Assembly (NCBI GenBank): GCA_963513945.1
Contig: OY740716.1
Location: 229,305,157 to 229,369,156 of the forward strand
Origin: Hydrotaea diabolus
Taxonomy: Eukaryota; Arthropoda; Insecta; Diptera; Muscidae
Reading direction: 5' to 3'
Length of the DNA stretch: 64,000 bases
The position numbers and the translations under genes were made by a program. A model generated the notes under the pieces. It did no database searches. It saw only the letters and a program-made list of their open reading frames with translations, and was not told the origin of the DNA. How positions within the stretch are numbered: the stretch's first letter is position 1; each line of letters starts with the position of its first letter. Shown one piece after another: positions 1-11,535 of the stretch.

Positions 1-1029
1 CTTGTGGGCCTGATATGCTGTCTGCATTTATCGTGGTCTAGAATTTATCTAGTCCATTTTGAAAACTTTAAAACTAAAAATGTTCATAACCCGTTTCCAA
101 TTATACTGCAGCGCTAAAACGTTATGGCAAATGTAGTTCGGGTAAGAATAAAAATCGAACCTATTAACATAGTTCTTTTGTACCAATAAATTTCTAAATT
201 CCTTCTACTATTGTTTAACAAGAGAACTTCTACGAAAACCCTTTTAATATTGCAAAAACATAAAAAACACACCCATAAACCCAAAGTCAATTATGTTTTG
301 AAATTTAGTCAATAAATTTATAATTTATGCACATAATTTACAATTCATTGTTGTTTTCTTTTGCAGAACATTTAAAAAAGTTCTATGTAAATTTCGAATA
401 CCATTATCTGTGTATATTAACTAATTTAGGTCAAGAGATAAGTATGCAGTTTTTTTTGTACTCGTATGAAAAAATGAGACTCGTTCGATCGTATAAGATG
501 GTCAATGACTCTATTGGATGATAAAGTTGGTTTTCGTATTTCTGTCAAAGGCGCGTTTCTATGATTACATGTGACTGACTAAGCATGGAACAAGCGAACA
601 GGTCAACAAATGATTTTATGAGGTATATGTCACCTCTAACCAATAATCATCTTTTGTCATATGGCATTCACACTAAACATTAAAATGGGTCGCTGTTCAA
701 CAAAAAAAATCAGCTTTTAAACCTCAAAATAATAAATAACTTCTTGAATAACTGAGTATACAAATCACAAGCCGTAAGTAGTCTGTAGTATTGGTAACTA
801 GTGAATGTTAAGTGAGTCCTATCAGTTAACTTGATTTACAGAATCTGTAACAACCAGAGGCGAGAATAACATGGGTTTAAGGTAGGAGGTAACCTATTGT
901 CACGACCAGTAGGGAAATGTCGCAACGAAAGAAATGTGACATTAGCTGGGTTCGTTTCAGATTACCAAATAGCATTTCTATGGATGTTATGTATTAATGA
1001 TAAGCAATAGAAGTGGCCTCACTTATTTT
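1..1029. other. Unassigned AT-rich sequence
   Basis: No gene, transposase remnant or clear inverted repeat recognised. It lies in the inferred third intron of the elongase gene. Confidence 0.5.
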
Positions 1030-1660
1030 TCAAACAAAAAGTCAAACATGGCACACCCTGCTACATAAAAACATATGTGTTTGTTATGTTTTTAAAGATT
1101 TATTAAACAAGTAGGGTTCCCATCGGCGAGTTCCTCTTGTGTTTATCAGTACGAGATGAGACAAGTGCAACTATTGACCAAAAAAAAACTAAACCGAATT
1201 TTTTTAATTTTCGAATTTTTTAAAATTAAATACAAATTTGATATTTTTAGAATCCAATTATAAGAATTAACTCTTTTCCGGCTGTGTTATATCCGCAATT
1301 TTTTTTATTTTGCATAATGTTCAAATTATCATTAGTCGTATTCTGTTGGCACTCGCTTATTAAACGAAAATTCTTAATATACAGAAAAAAATTGTTCAAG
1401 AAATACTAAAACCGAGCTCGCGTAAACTGGCCAAAGGTAATTCGAGAATAAATTTATTTATTACAATTTATTGTTTTTAATTGGCTACTTTTGACGAATT
1501 CGTCGATGATCACTCATGTTGTTAAATTTTCTTTAGTTGTATGAAAAGAGAAACAATGTTGCCACACTACTCTCAATTATGTCGTAACTTGCCAGATTAC
1601 CATATTACAAACTAAATAGGTAACTAATTTAGTTACTCCCAAAGAGTATGGCTATTGTTA
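1030..1660 (+). repeat. Dispersed repeat R, copy 1
   Basis: Shares ordered blocks with 22016-22520, with the reverse strand of 5695-6165 and, in its last third, with 56110-56285. Shared blocks include 'acatggcacaccctgcta' near the start, a 'catcggcga' block, a 'gaattcgtcgatga' block, 'gagaaacaatgttgcc' and a terminal 'gtaactaa...atggcta' block. Non-coding. Probably a non-autonomous mobile element of about 500-620 bp; its ends were not defined. Confidence 0.55.
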
Positions 1661-1749
1661 TAGCGTAATAGCGTAGACAGACTACAGAGTTAATTTGCAT
1701 TACAAATTCACGAATACAAATTAAAATTTTATGGTAACAGATGACAGTA

Positions 1750-3181
1750 AGTGTGTTCGTTTACTTGCAAATTTGTACAAATTTGTGCAAATTTTTACTG
1801 GATCGTGTTCGTTTACACAAAAAGTCCAGTAAATGAGAGCCATAGAGAGAAAATTTGACAGTTCCATGTTAGAGAGTTTGCAAATTTTGGTTGGAGAAAT
1901 TTTAGCCAACCAAAATTTGCATGATAGAACAGATGTTTGAAATTAGCTGTTTTATGTAAACAAATAAAAGTAAAAATAAATTTAAAACAGCATAGGTAAG
2001 TACAAATTCGAATATCATTTTATTTTATTTAATATATATGTTAATCACTGAAATTAGAAAGAAAAAAAAGTTTTCTTTTGCTTTTTTTTTTTTAACAATT
2101 CTTAACACAGTTTTTTCGTTTTTTGTTATTTATTCGGTCTTTTATCATTATTATGACTTGAGCAGTTTTTTATTCTGGTTCGAGACCTTTATGTTGTTTC
2201 TTTTTCAGAATCAACTTAAAAAGAAGAAATTGGTGAAATGTATTTGCTACGGTTGCCAGGCAGACTGTACAGCTGTTTCTAAACCCGCCAAGGTTTTTCT
2301 TCAGCAGTCTTTGGCAACGATTACTTCGGCCACAAATCAAATGACTTATACGGGAGACTCATTTTTATTAATGAGAATTACCCTTTGTGTATAGTCTTCG
2401 AACTGTGCGTAGAGCAATCTTCAACGCGCAATATCATTTCCACCAATTCCGTTTCGCATGGGTCTTCGTTGAAAACCACAAATGCAAAAGCACAATCAAA
2501 GTGTGCATGTTTTTGTGCGTACATATACTCATACATGCGTTGCACATTAGGGCGTACCAATCCTTTTTAATAGTTTTTTCGTTTTTTGTTATTTATTCGG
2601 TCTTTTATCATTATTATGACTTGAGCAGTTTTTTATTCTGGTTCGAGACCTTTATGTTGTTTCTTTTTCAGAATCAACTTAAAAAGAAGAAATTTGTGAA
2701 ATGTATTTGCTACGGTTGCCAGGCAGACTGTACAGCTGTTTCTAAACCCGCCAAGGTTTTTCTTCAGCAGTCTTTGGCAACGATTACTTCGGCCACAAAT
2801 CAAATGACTTATACGGGAGACTCATTTTTATTAATGAGAATTACCCTTTGTGTATAGTCTTCGAACTGTGCGTAGAGCAATCTTCAACGCGCAATATCAT
2901 TTCCACCAATTCCGTTTCGCATGGGTCTTCGTTGAAAACCACAAATGCAAAAGCACAATCAAAGTGTGCATGTTTTTGTGCGTACATATACTCATAAAAT
3001 TCAAAATAAAATAAAATGTAATGCAAACAGTAAACAAAATCAGCTGTTCCATTGCAAATTTTTACTCGAAGCTGTTCGTTTACTTTTCTTGCAAATTTTA
3101 ATAAAGATAGTAAAATTGGCCTTACGCTCTCAAAAGTAGAAATTTGCAAATTTTTACTGGGGAAGTAAACGAACACACTTA
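1750..3181. mobile_element. TIR element K, nested in element W
   Basis: Bounded by a perfect 17-bp inverted repeat, taagtgtgttcgtttac at 1748-1764 and its complement at 3165-3181. The related unfilled sequence near 42117 (reverse strand, gacgacagtatcgg) places the insertion inside a short GTA/TA target. The subterminal motif gtgttcgtttac recurs inside both ends, a pattern common in DNA transposons. The interior holds a 425-bp module repeated in tandem and no transposase. A related end motif (ggtgtgttcgtttac) occurs alone near 30325. Confidence 0.7.
2109..2996 (+). repeat. Two tandem 425-bp modules
   Basis: Copies at 2109-2533 and 2572-2996, offset 463 bp with a 38-bp spacer, differ by very few bases (for example ttggtg versus tttgtg near 2230/2693). 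Each contains an open stretch of about 60 codons after a ttgtttctttttcag sequence that resembles a splice acceptor; the stretch includes KCICYGCQADCTAVSK. A diverged third copy, with the reading frame broken, lies at 32648-32892. The module could be a captured gene fragment; no homologue was recognised. Confidence 0.75.
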
Positions 3182-3727
3182 GTATCTGCATTCAGTAAAC
3201 AGCTGATTGATTGTGAACAATTGTTCGTAAACTATTTTTTTTTGCAATTTTCATAGATATTAATTTGATAAAAGATTTGATTACAATTACCAGCTATGCT
3301 GTTGGCACTACCAACGATAAACAATTTGATGATTTGAACAGCTGATTCGATAACAGCCGCTGATTGTGAGTAGAGTGGCTGTTTGTGGTAAATTGTGACA
3401 GTGTTGCCAGATTGTAATTCCTAAATGGAGTATAAATTCGGTTTGATTATGTGTAATTACGTCAGAGTTAATGCAGTTTGGGAGGAGATAATGCACGAGT
3501 GAATTTGCATTAAGTCTGCTAAGGCACATTAACGCTGTCGTCTTTCTAGGCTTTAAGGGAAAAATGTCAAGATGGCATAGGCATTTTTCGGACTCGGATC
3601 TGCCATCAATAAGAAGAGTGATGTCAGCATCTAAAGATCGTGCTGGCAAAAAAAAATTATAGTGGGCTAAGCGTACAGTTGAAGTACAAATAGATCATCG
3701 ACGAACAAAAAGCCACCCTATCGAGTC

Positions 3728-3885
3728 ACCCTTTCATAAAACACGCATATCTCTGGGAGGGGACACTTTTGGGACATGGGATCGGACTCATTCGATGCTC
3801 AGATGTTGTCCACATCAAAAAAAGTGAAAATTGATTTTTTTTTACCCTTAGGTCCCTTTCTCTATGCGCTGTCACATATAGCGAT
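3728..3885 (+). repeat. Dispersed repeat M, partial copy
   Basis: Matches the reverse strand of 14053-14200, including tatctctgggagggg, the gttgtccacatcaaaa block and the end tacccttaggtccctttc. It is a one-ended fragment of the TIR element described at 14053-14285. Confidence 0.65.
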
Positions 3886-4459
3886 TGTCATAAAATTCTA
3901 AAACGATCTATCTAGGTTCGTCGTCAAGCGAACACAATTCTTAAATTTGGGTTATAAAGTAGTTATAAGCTCCCGTAGTGGCTGAGCCCTTCGCCTTTTG
4001 CGGTTCAAAAAACTGACCCCATGGTTTTAGGAATCGTTTACTTTAAACCATGCACATATAGTCATTCATAGTTGATCAAATAACATATGCATGTATTTTC
4101 AAAGTCTGCTTATAATTCGGGATCGGAAATGAGGACTATATGACCAAAACGAGTGATCAATAGTAAATATGGACAAATGGGTTCTCATATTAAAGCCAAT
4201 TTCAGATGGTGGCTATGCATGACTCATTGGCCCTAGGTACCCAAAAAACGACCTTATGGCCAAAGCTATAGACAAATAGTAAATGTGCATATGGGAACCC
4301 AAATACAAGTTAATATCACTACAAATCTAAATATGAATTTATTTTCAAGATGTGGCTAAGTATCGTATTGAACACAAGGGGCTCCAAAAATGACCGTTCT
4401 GGCAAGATGAAGCGATTAAAAATGAAAAATTAAACCTTAAAGAAATTGTGGACGAGAGT
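3886..4459. other. Unassigned sequence with weak internal repetition
   Basis: No gene. Phrases such as 'aatagtaaatatg' and 'aaaaaacgacc' recur about every 100 bp between 4150 and 4320, like the degenerate muscoid-type repeats elsewhere in the window (50.6-51.9 kb). Confidence 0.35.
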
Positions 4460-4600
4460 AAAGTACCTCCTATTGCTGCCTTTCAACAATTGCTGTAAAA
4501 CTTTCTAATGAAGTTCGTCACGGACCCATTTTGTAAAAAACTTGTCTTCTAATAAAATGTAGATGCAAGAGGTCTCTCTCTGTTAAATCTGTTCAAGCAA
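4460..4600 (+). repeat. Dispersed repeat T, fragment
   Basis: Shares 'caattgctg(t/c)aaaactttct', 'cgtcacggaccc', 'aaaacttgtcttcta' and 'gcaagaggtctc' with the copies at 12540-12810, 33178-33440 (minus) and 37351-37514. Confidence 0.5.
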
Positions 4601-5694
4601 AATACCGAAAAAAACAAACTAGCTAAACGTACCACCTAAAAACATAATTTTTTAGGTGTAGCTCTTAATCCGTATGGTTTACAGATAAAAAACATAATAA
4701 ACAAACTTAGTTACACAAGTCAATTTTACGACCCACTCTATTGTAAACACATTTTACTACGTTCGTATTATGTGGTATACCTTTATCGAAATTGTATGAT
4801 CATCACACATGTCGAATAATTTCTTGGTTAATCTGCCGCTGCTATGATCACCTAAATCTGTACATGTCGCTTTCGGCCGTTTCCATGTGGTGGTAGCTGG
4901 CTGGCTGCGGCTGCCGATGGCTATTCAAACAGACGTTTTGTCGTCTATGATCTCAGACCGAGATCGGTGCTCACATTAAAATTTCTTCTAAATGTTATTC
5001 ACGCATTATTAACTGGTATTAAAAGAGACAAAACAAAATATGTATGCTAAATTGTATATCCTCCCCCCAAGAAAACGCGTGAGTCTGAAAATATACCTGA
5101 GGTACAGGTTATCTTCGTTTGTTTTGCTAAGACACAGAATACGATTTTAATATTGCTCGAAAGAACCTCTATATCTGCATCATTAATCAACGTCTTAAAA
5201 AAGTAGATTTTCTGTTTTTAGATTGAGAGTGTTAGAGTTTCGACCCAAAGACATTTCACTAATCGCACCTACAAAATCTAGATGTTACTTGTTTCGCTAT
5301 CTAGTATCAGATCGCATGTGGGCTGTCGTGGTGTGATGTATAGCCAAAGCGACTTTCACACGTGTTACCGAGTATTCATGGTCAAAGCCGGGTAGGAGCA
5401 TTTGACATATTTTTCAACATGTATATTTTTAGTATATCCTAGTTTAAAGTGATCCAACGTTATAAAAGCCGAGTTTTAACAGCTTATCTGCCACGAATTA
5501 TCTCTTGAACAGCTCATTTATCGAAGTACTTATCGCACTTTTATTTGGATTTTGCTAGTTTAGCAGCTTTTCGCATTTTATGATCTAATGTATATTTTGT
5601 CTAAGACTTGTTTTTTCTGAAAACCATGAAATTGTTCTCACGGCTTCATCTCGGAAATCAATTGCAATTTTGTCACCCTGTATTCTGCGCAAAT
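4601..5694. other. Unassigned intronic sequence
   Basis: No gene or repeat recognised. A GC-richer tract at about 4860-4985 (ggctggctgcggctgccg) stands out from its AT-rich surroundings. Confidence 0.4.
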
Positions 5695-6165
5695 GTAACT
5701 ACTTATAAAGACTAGACAACAGCCTTGTTCTGGTTGGGTAACTAACTTAGTTACCTTGTAAATTTGCAATATGGTCATCTGTCAACATTTAATAACATTG
5801 AGACTAATAAGGCAACATTGTTTCTCTTTGGATGCACCAAAGAGAATTGAACAACAAGAGAGTTCATCGGCGAATTCGTCAAAAGCAGACAGTACAAAAT
5901 TAGCAATTGTATTAAATAAACAATGAAATATAATAAATCGATTAATTGCTAAACTTTTGCTTTGTTATAATGTGTTTAATTTCTTTGAACTATTCGTTTG
6001 AGTTGATGTATAGCTTCACTTGTTACATCTCGAGCGGATGAACCCATTACGAATTCGCCGATGAGACCACTTCTTGATTGATTATTTTAAGTATACATAA
6101 CAAAAACGCATGTTTTAAAAAGCAGGGCGTGTCATGTTTGAATTTTTTGTTGAAAAACTAAGTGT
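5695..6165 (-). repeat. Dispersed repeat R, copy 2
   Basis: Reverse-strand match to the repeat at 1030-1660, including the 'gcagggcgtgtcatgttt', 'cgaattcgccgatga' and 'gcaacattgtttctcttt' blocks. Non-coding. Confidence 0.55.
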
Positions 6166-6224
6166 GGTAACTCATACTTGCATTCTTCTAATAATTTTGG
6201 ATCAAATTGTTTTTTTTGTATAAA

Positions 6225-7432
6225 CGAGGGTTGCTATTTATATTTCGGGTCCGGCACTAAAAACACAATAATGTATCATTGGAAATGCTTTTATTGTTTT
6301 TCAAAATATTCTTCTTTAAGATCAATACAGTTTTGCACGCGCACAAACCAATTTTCGAAGCACTTTTTCCACTCCGATTGAGACACCTCCAAAATATGAT
6401 TTTTGAACGCTTCAACAGCTGCTTCGGGCGATGAAAAACGTTGACCACCCATTTTTTTCTAGATGCTAGCGAATAAGAAGAAGTCATAGGGCTGTACGGT
6501 GGATGACCCATCAATTCTACATCTTGAGTGGTCAAATATCTCATCGTTTCAGCTGATGTGTGAGAGCTCGCATTGTTGTGATGCAAAATGATCCGTTTTC
6601 TCTAATTATCTTTCCTCATTCCTTCGAACAATGTTGGCAAACAGATGGTTGTATTCCACTCAGAATTGAGCGTCCTACGTTCCACTAAAGGCACTGTGGC
6701 AACATGGCCGGTAATACAGAAAAAAACGCAATCATTTCCTGTACTTCTTCCACGTACAACTTTTGTTGGATTTGGCTCGTCTTGAACGCCCCATACGGTC
6801 GATTGCTGTTTTGTTTCGGGTTCATATGCATAGAACCATAATTCGTCACCTGTGACAATGTTATACACTGTCTTCGAGCTACCGCAGTTATACTTTTTCA
6901 ACATCTCTTTGCACCAATCCATTTTTGAGCATTCATCAAAGTATGTGGGATCCAACGAGAACAATTTTTTTTCACGGCCAAATGAACATGCAATATCTTA
7001 TTGATGCTTGTCATACTCGTACTAATGCCCAAGGATGCCTCTATCTCACGGTATGCCACATGACAATCATGCATTATCAGTTTACGCACAGCATCGATGG
7101 TTTCTGGCAAAGTGACCGAAAATGGACGACCTTCACGAAATTCATCCTTGAGCGAACGGCGTCCGAGACTGAACTCTTGGTACCAGCGATTAACAGTGGT
7201 TTTCGATGGTGCTTTATCGCCAAAAGTCAAAACATAAATGTTCACGGGATAGTTCCGTTTTTTGAATGAGATGAATTTTACAAAACACTGTAGACAAAAC
7301 AATTCGCCCTCAAACGACAAAACGTTCTGAGTGGAGTTATGCTAAAAATTTCAAAGTTTCCAATGAAAGTTCCAGTTTGCATCTAAGAACACTAGTATTG
7401 TCAGGACCCGAAAAATAAATAGCAACCCTCAT
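6225..7432 (-). mobile_element. DD34D mariner, family A copy 1, decayed
   Basis: The ends cgagggttgctatttata and its complement near 7430 form the mariner TIR. Minus-strand fragments cover nearly the whole transposase: the N-terminal HTH part (7320-6898; RRSLKDEFREGRP, YREIEASLGIS), the first catalytic region (6964-6602; VTGDELWFYAYEPE) and the C-terminus (6586-6257). The second catalytic aspartate is replaced in HHNNASSHT, and the third-Asp motif PPYSPDLAP is scrambled to PPYSPMTSS. Frameshifts separate the pieces, so it is dead. Flanking TA duplications are not clear. Confidence 0.88.
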
Positions 7433-8104
7433 ATGTACATTTTTATGCCAGATTCTACTTCTTTGTTTTAAGAGACTAATACGATTACAAAATCATTTCA
7501 AAATTTAAGCCATTGTTTTTGCTATCCACAATGAATCAATTTAATTTTTGATTAAATCCATCAAAGAACATCTTACTTTATTCACCGGTGAGTTTCTACC
7601 TTATAAACGTCGGCGAGTAAAAGAATAATCTCCAAGTCTTGAATATATAAAAATCAGCCGTCCGGAGCCGGCATTAACGCTAGTGATTACAAACAATTTA
7701 TCGTACATAGCGCATTAATTTTAGAGATGTTCTTCGTATAATGGAACGTTGAGGGAGAGCGACCTAAAATTTCTTCGTTTTTTTACAATTGTCTGCCGAA
7801 TTCCACTTACACGATATGCAGATTGTATTCGTCAGAGCTGTTATATTTTAGCAATTTAATCCAGACAATACAGCCATTTGCGAAATAATATTGCCCTGCT
7901 AAGAAGAAAATGGCTATAAAATTAGTATTTCATCAGGACATCAATGCAAAAACAACCTTCGGGTCTTGCAAGAAGAAAATTGGTTTCAGAATAAGGCAGT
8001 AGATGTAATACCATGGTCTGCAAATTTCTCTGGTCTAAATGTTACTACTGTCAAGGAAACAAATCCTGTTTTGCGAAATACATAAATGTTTTACTTCTAC
8101 TATA
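7433..8104. other. Unassigned intronic sequence
   Basis: AT-rich spacer between two mariners. Nothing recognised. Confidence 0.4.
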
Positions 8105-9581
8105 TGGAGGGTGGGGCATTTAAAATTTTAAATTTGAATAGCCTATTAAAAAAATTTTGATAATTTTTCAAATTTTTGGTTTTATAGAAAAGTCTTCACA
8201 CAATGGGCTGAAGATTGTTTGGCAGAAGATGAAAAATGTTACTGAAAAATCGTGTTTTCTGATGAAGCTCAACGCAAAATTGTCGCATATGAACGCAGAG
8301 AAAAAACATGGTTACTACATGGTCACGGCAATAATAATATGTTCTCCGCAATAAAAGTATGTTCGTCGCAACCATAGCATTGTTAACTGAATTTATTTTT
8401 GACAATATTATAATTTCTGCAATATTAATATTGTTGAAATGTAACAATAGTATTATTGCCAAATTTAAAAATGAAAATATGGTTATAGCAACAATATAAA
8501 TATGGTTGGTGCGACAAAAGTATAGTGTTTTGCGTTTTATGTTAACAATAATTTGAATACGGCAATCATATTGTATGATTGTAATTTTTCTTCATTTAAA
8601 TATGCTTTTAAGAACAAATGTTATTGGTACGGATCTAAAGCAATAATAGTACTTTTTTTTTACCGAAATTAAAATTTTTTAAACAAGCTGCTTTGGCTTT
8701 GTTTAACTGAAATATTTTTAATAAAAACGCTTACGTTTATTTAAACTTATTTTTTCTACTGTGAAATAAATCACTCCTGTTATTTTGAATTTAATGTATT
8801 TTTGAATAATTTTCATAATTCAAATCTATTTTTGACAACTTAAACCAATTATAATAAATAATATTTGGGATCAAATCTATTGTCGACAACTTAAACAAAT
8901 TCTAATAAATTATATTGCGGATCATAGTATAATTGTGTGTGATCATACTATGGTTGTAGGGATCATAACATGGTTGCGTGTGAATCATACTATGGTTGTG
9001 AGGATCATACTATGGTTGTGGAGATCATAGTATGGTGGAGTGTGAGTCATACTATGGTTGTGGGGATCATAGTATGATTATGTGTGAATCATACTATTGT
9101 TGTTGGGATCATAGTATGGTTGTATTTAAATCATACTATTGTTGTGAGGATCATAATATCGTTGTACCACAACCATATACCCAACAATAGTATTATCCTC
9201 TTCGAATATTGTCACCACAACCATACTTTTTTTCTGCGTGTGGGGCTCAGAGCTGTGATTTGAGCCCTTTGGATTATTTTTTGATGGGAGCCATTAAGGA
9301 AATAAACTACGCAAAGCATCTAGAGACAATTGAAGCGTTGAAACATGAAATCGAAGTTGCCATTGAAGAGATTCGACCCGAAACTATCGAAAATGTACTG
9401 AAAATTTGGTTTGATCGGATGAGGTACTGCCGAGCCAGTTGTGGTAGTCACACGAAAGATACTGTGTTCCACTGTTAAATGGCAAAGTTCAACCTTTCCA
9501 ATAAAACCATACATTTTAAAAAAATTATCAGTATTTTTTTTACAGCCGAGTCAAATTTAAAATTTTAAAATGCCTACCCTG
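8105..9581 (+). mobile_element. DD41D (rosa-type) mariner, family B copy 1, interrupted
   Basis: Long terminal inverted repeats: ggcatttaaaattttaaatt at the left and its near complement ending tgcctaccctg at 9581, with TA on both sides (8103-8104 and 9582-9583). The 5' part runs from the TIR straight into the first catalytic region (KIVFSDEA, about 8260), so the N-terminus was deleted. The 3' part from about 9240 encodes CDLSPLDYFLMGA and the usual C-terminal helix region with IEALKHEIEVAIEEIRPE, ending in a stop at 9476-9478. Element S (8296-9240) separates the two parts. The right end is about 55 bp from the elongase exon 3 donor. Confidence 0.8.
8296..9240. mobile_element. TIR element S with bipartite repeat array, copy 1
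   Basis: The left end cgcagagaaaaaacatggtt and the right end catactttttttctgcg are inverted repeats. The 8615-8835 interior matches 58490-58640. The right half (about 8925-9180) is an array of roughly 40-bp units, each two mirror-like halves: atcatactatggttgtg then gatcatagtatggttgt. Non-coding. Nested inside the DD41D mariner. Confidence 0.65.
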
Positions 9582-9636
9582 TATGTGGTTTAATTAACTA
9601 GTATTTTGTCGGACGAATGGATAAGTAAATACTTAC

Positions 9637-9717
9637 TCTTAATGCCCTTTCTGAATAGGAATAATCTACGGGTTCACATCGTAAACTGTAACCATTTAAC
9701 CAACCGGTTGTAGAGGC
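9637..9717 (-). CDS. ELOVL fatty acid elongase, coding exon 3
   Basis: Third coding exon, 27 codons, phase 0. The acceptor is TTTCAG at 9723-9718 and the donor AGA|GTAAGT at 9637/9636. The peptide reads ASTTGWLNGYSLRCEPVDYS then YSERALR, matching the lumenal loop of ELOVL proteins that ends in the conserved RC-PVDYS motif. The next exon of the family should begin with a WWYYFSK-type segment and carry the HXXHH catalytic histidines. No such coding sequence is visible on the minus strand between 9636 and 1, so the rest of the gene probably lies outside the window beyond an intron longer than 9.6 kb. A DD41D mariner ends only about 55 bp past this donor. Confidence 0.92.
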
Positions 9718-9800
9718 CTGAAACGAAAAATGTTGTTAATTTTATGTCGTTACCATATAAGAAAGAATTACCAACCACACCACCTAGGCCAGAAGCTTAC

Positions 9801-9908
9801 CTCATAAAATAAAAATATGCTGAATAGGACTTGCATAAAATTGTATACAATTAAAACCTTGCGTAGTTCAAATGGTTTTCTGTTTTCCATTAGTTTTGGA
9901 CCAAGTAT
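9801..9908 (-). CDS. ELOVL fatty acid elongase, coding exon 2
   Basis: Second coding exon, 36 codons, phase 0 at both ends. It starts after a clear polypyrimidine tract and TAG (9911-9909) and ends TATGAG|GTAAGC at 9801/9800. The peptide begins ILGPKLMENRKPFELRKVL and continues with a hydrophobic stretch ending LFYE. The (V/I)LGP-LM-NRKPF-LR block followed by a YN-containing membrane segment is the most recognisable N-terminal motif of insect ELOVL proteins. It follows the exon at 18391-18260 after an intron of about 8,350 bp made largely of transposon copies, and precedes exon 3 after an 83-bp intron. No stop or frameshift is seen. Function as for the first exon: ER-membrane fatty acyl chain elongation, inferred from family membership. 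Confidence 0.92.
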
Positions 9909-11535
9909 CTAAAAAAGAGAAAAGGAAAATATTTATATGAAATACATGATTTTTAATAAAAAATAATTTTAATAATTAAAATAAGACTTGCGAAATTTAT
10001 GATTTTACTTCAGAAAAGTATCAAGGTCATAAACAAAAGGTTTGACCCAAAAAGTGTTTCCCACAATTCAGTTTTATGGGTTCAATAAATTGTTTACATC
10101 ATTTTGCAACCCAGCCAAAATTGTGGTTGACAACCTCTTGGCGTTGTGCAAAAAAAGGTTTCATTCAATACCACATGAGAAATATTTAATTTTTATTTTT
10201 GTTTTAAGTTTACTACAGTCTAATTAATGGCTTTTTTGCTTTTTAATTGTTGTCCCCTGTGAAGTAAATTTACAAAGTTGAATCTCTTGCAGTAATATAT
10301 CGTGTATAGTTAGTTAGAGTACTATTAATTAAAATTATGAAATTGAACTTGACCTAAATATTAGCTTTAGCTTCCCAATCATTTTGATTGGCAGTAGCAA
10401 AGTATGTATATACATTTTGTACGAAAACATTGATCGGATATTTTTTTGATCTTAACAGTAAACTAAACTCAATGCTGTAGGGTGGATTCAAGTTTTTTAA
10501 AAACATTGCAAAGGTGAAAATGTGAACTTTACAAGAAAATCTATTGACTAGCGCTGCATGACGAAGATAGTGAACTACGCGTTCTCGCAAACAAACTGAA
10601 GTAAACTAAAGATGTGAGAAAATGATATAAAACATCTATAAAAGAAAACTCCGCATATAAGTAAGTTTTGCGGAACACCGCGGACTTTTGTTTTGTTTGA
10701 GTAGAAAATATTATTTTTCTAAAAGAACAACGATTTTAGGAATAAAAATTAGATACAGTCGATAAAGGATATAAGAAAGTCAAGAAATACCACAAGTTTC
10801 ATTCTTTTAAGCGTTTTTTTTCTTAAAGGTAGTCATAATTAATTACACGGCGTCTTGTCAAAAATTTCTACATAAGATATTTTTTTACATAAGAAGTTTC
10901 AATATCCGTTACTTACTGTAGAAGAAAATTAAAATATGGTCAAAGAAAATTTGTTTATTGAAAGAAATCTTTTATCAATAATACGTAAGTAACTGTTTAA
11001 AAAATTATTTTTATAAACTTTAACGTGTTATTTTTACTTTTCTTGCTTCTGCCCAATTCGAATTTCTATGGCTTAAAATAGACAGTGCGTAGCTTGATTT
11101 CTGGCTATTTTACAGAAAAAACTACAGATAAATGTTAAAAAAAATGTTAATGTTATTTTCAATAAAAAAGCCCAACAAATAATTTTCTGAAATCTAACTT
11201 AAATTGTTTTATATTTAAAAAAATTATAAAAAATACTTTTTAGCATTGGAATTCAAGGGGAAATTTATTAAAATTTGTTTCGAAATTGACAACCGAAATC
11301 CAATGATACGGAAATCAAAGGGTTTTCGTTCTTATATGCGAATGGTGTATAAAAACGGTTTTTATGATATAAATTCCAAAATGTTTCCTTTATCCGTGTA
11401 AATACACATTATAAATTACTTTCTGACATACAATGATTGTTTAAAGGAAAAGAGCGCATATAAGAAAGAAAGTTATGTGTAGACTTTCATATATCCGTTT
11501 TCAACTATGCCAAGTATCTGCTAAGATAACAACGG
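9909..11535. other. Intron 1 of elongase, left part, no element recognised
   Basis: Very AT-rich sequence after the acceptor of exon 2. No transposase, TIR pair or coding exon seen. Confidence 0.45.

Larger units (their letters stand above)
1672..3550. mobile_element. Harbinger-like TIR element W, copy 1 (interrupted)
   Basis: The left end (tagacagactacag, from 1674) and the right end (gctgtcgtctttcta, to 3548) form imperfect terminal inverted repeats. The two flanking parts, 1674-1749 and 3182-3548, match the two ends of the element at 41379-42192 on the opposite strand. That second copy contains a PIF/Harbinger-type transposase remnant, which is the basis for the family call. This copy lacks that coding core and is split by another TIR element at 1750-3181. 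No coding capacity. Confidence 0.6.

Noticed and set aside
2038..2857. Two overlapping open frames of 118 and 156 codons as genes
   Set aside because: Both arise from the tandem 425-bp module inside a TIR element; most of the frame is poly-T rich and the third module copy has a broken frame.
3308..3649. 113-codon minus-strand frame as a gene
   Set aside because: It spans the junction of element W and unique DNA and shows no domain or splice context.
1..9600. Remaining ELOVL exons with the HXXHH box
   Set aside because: Searched by eye on the minus strand for the WWYYFSK and HVIHH segments; none seen, so they are assumed to lie outside the window.
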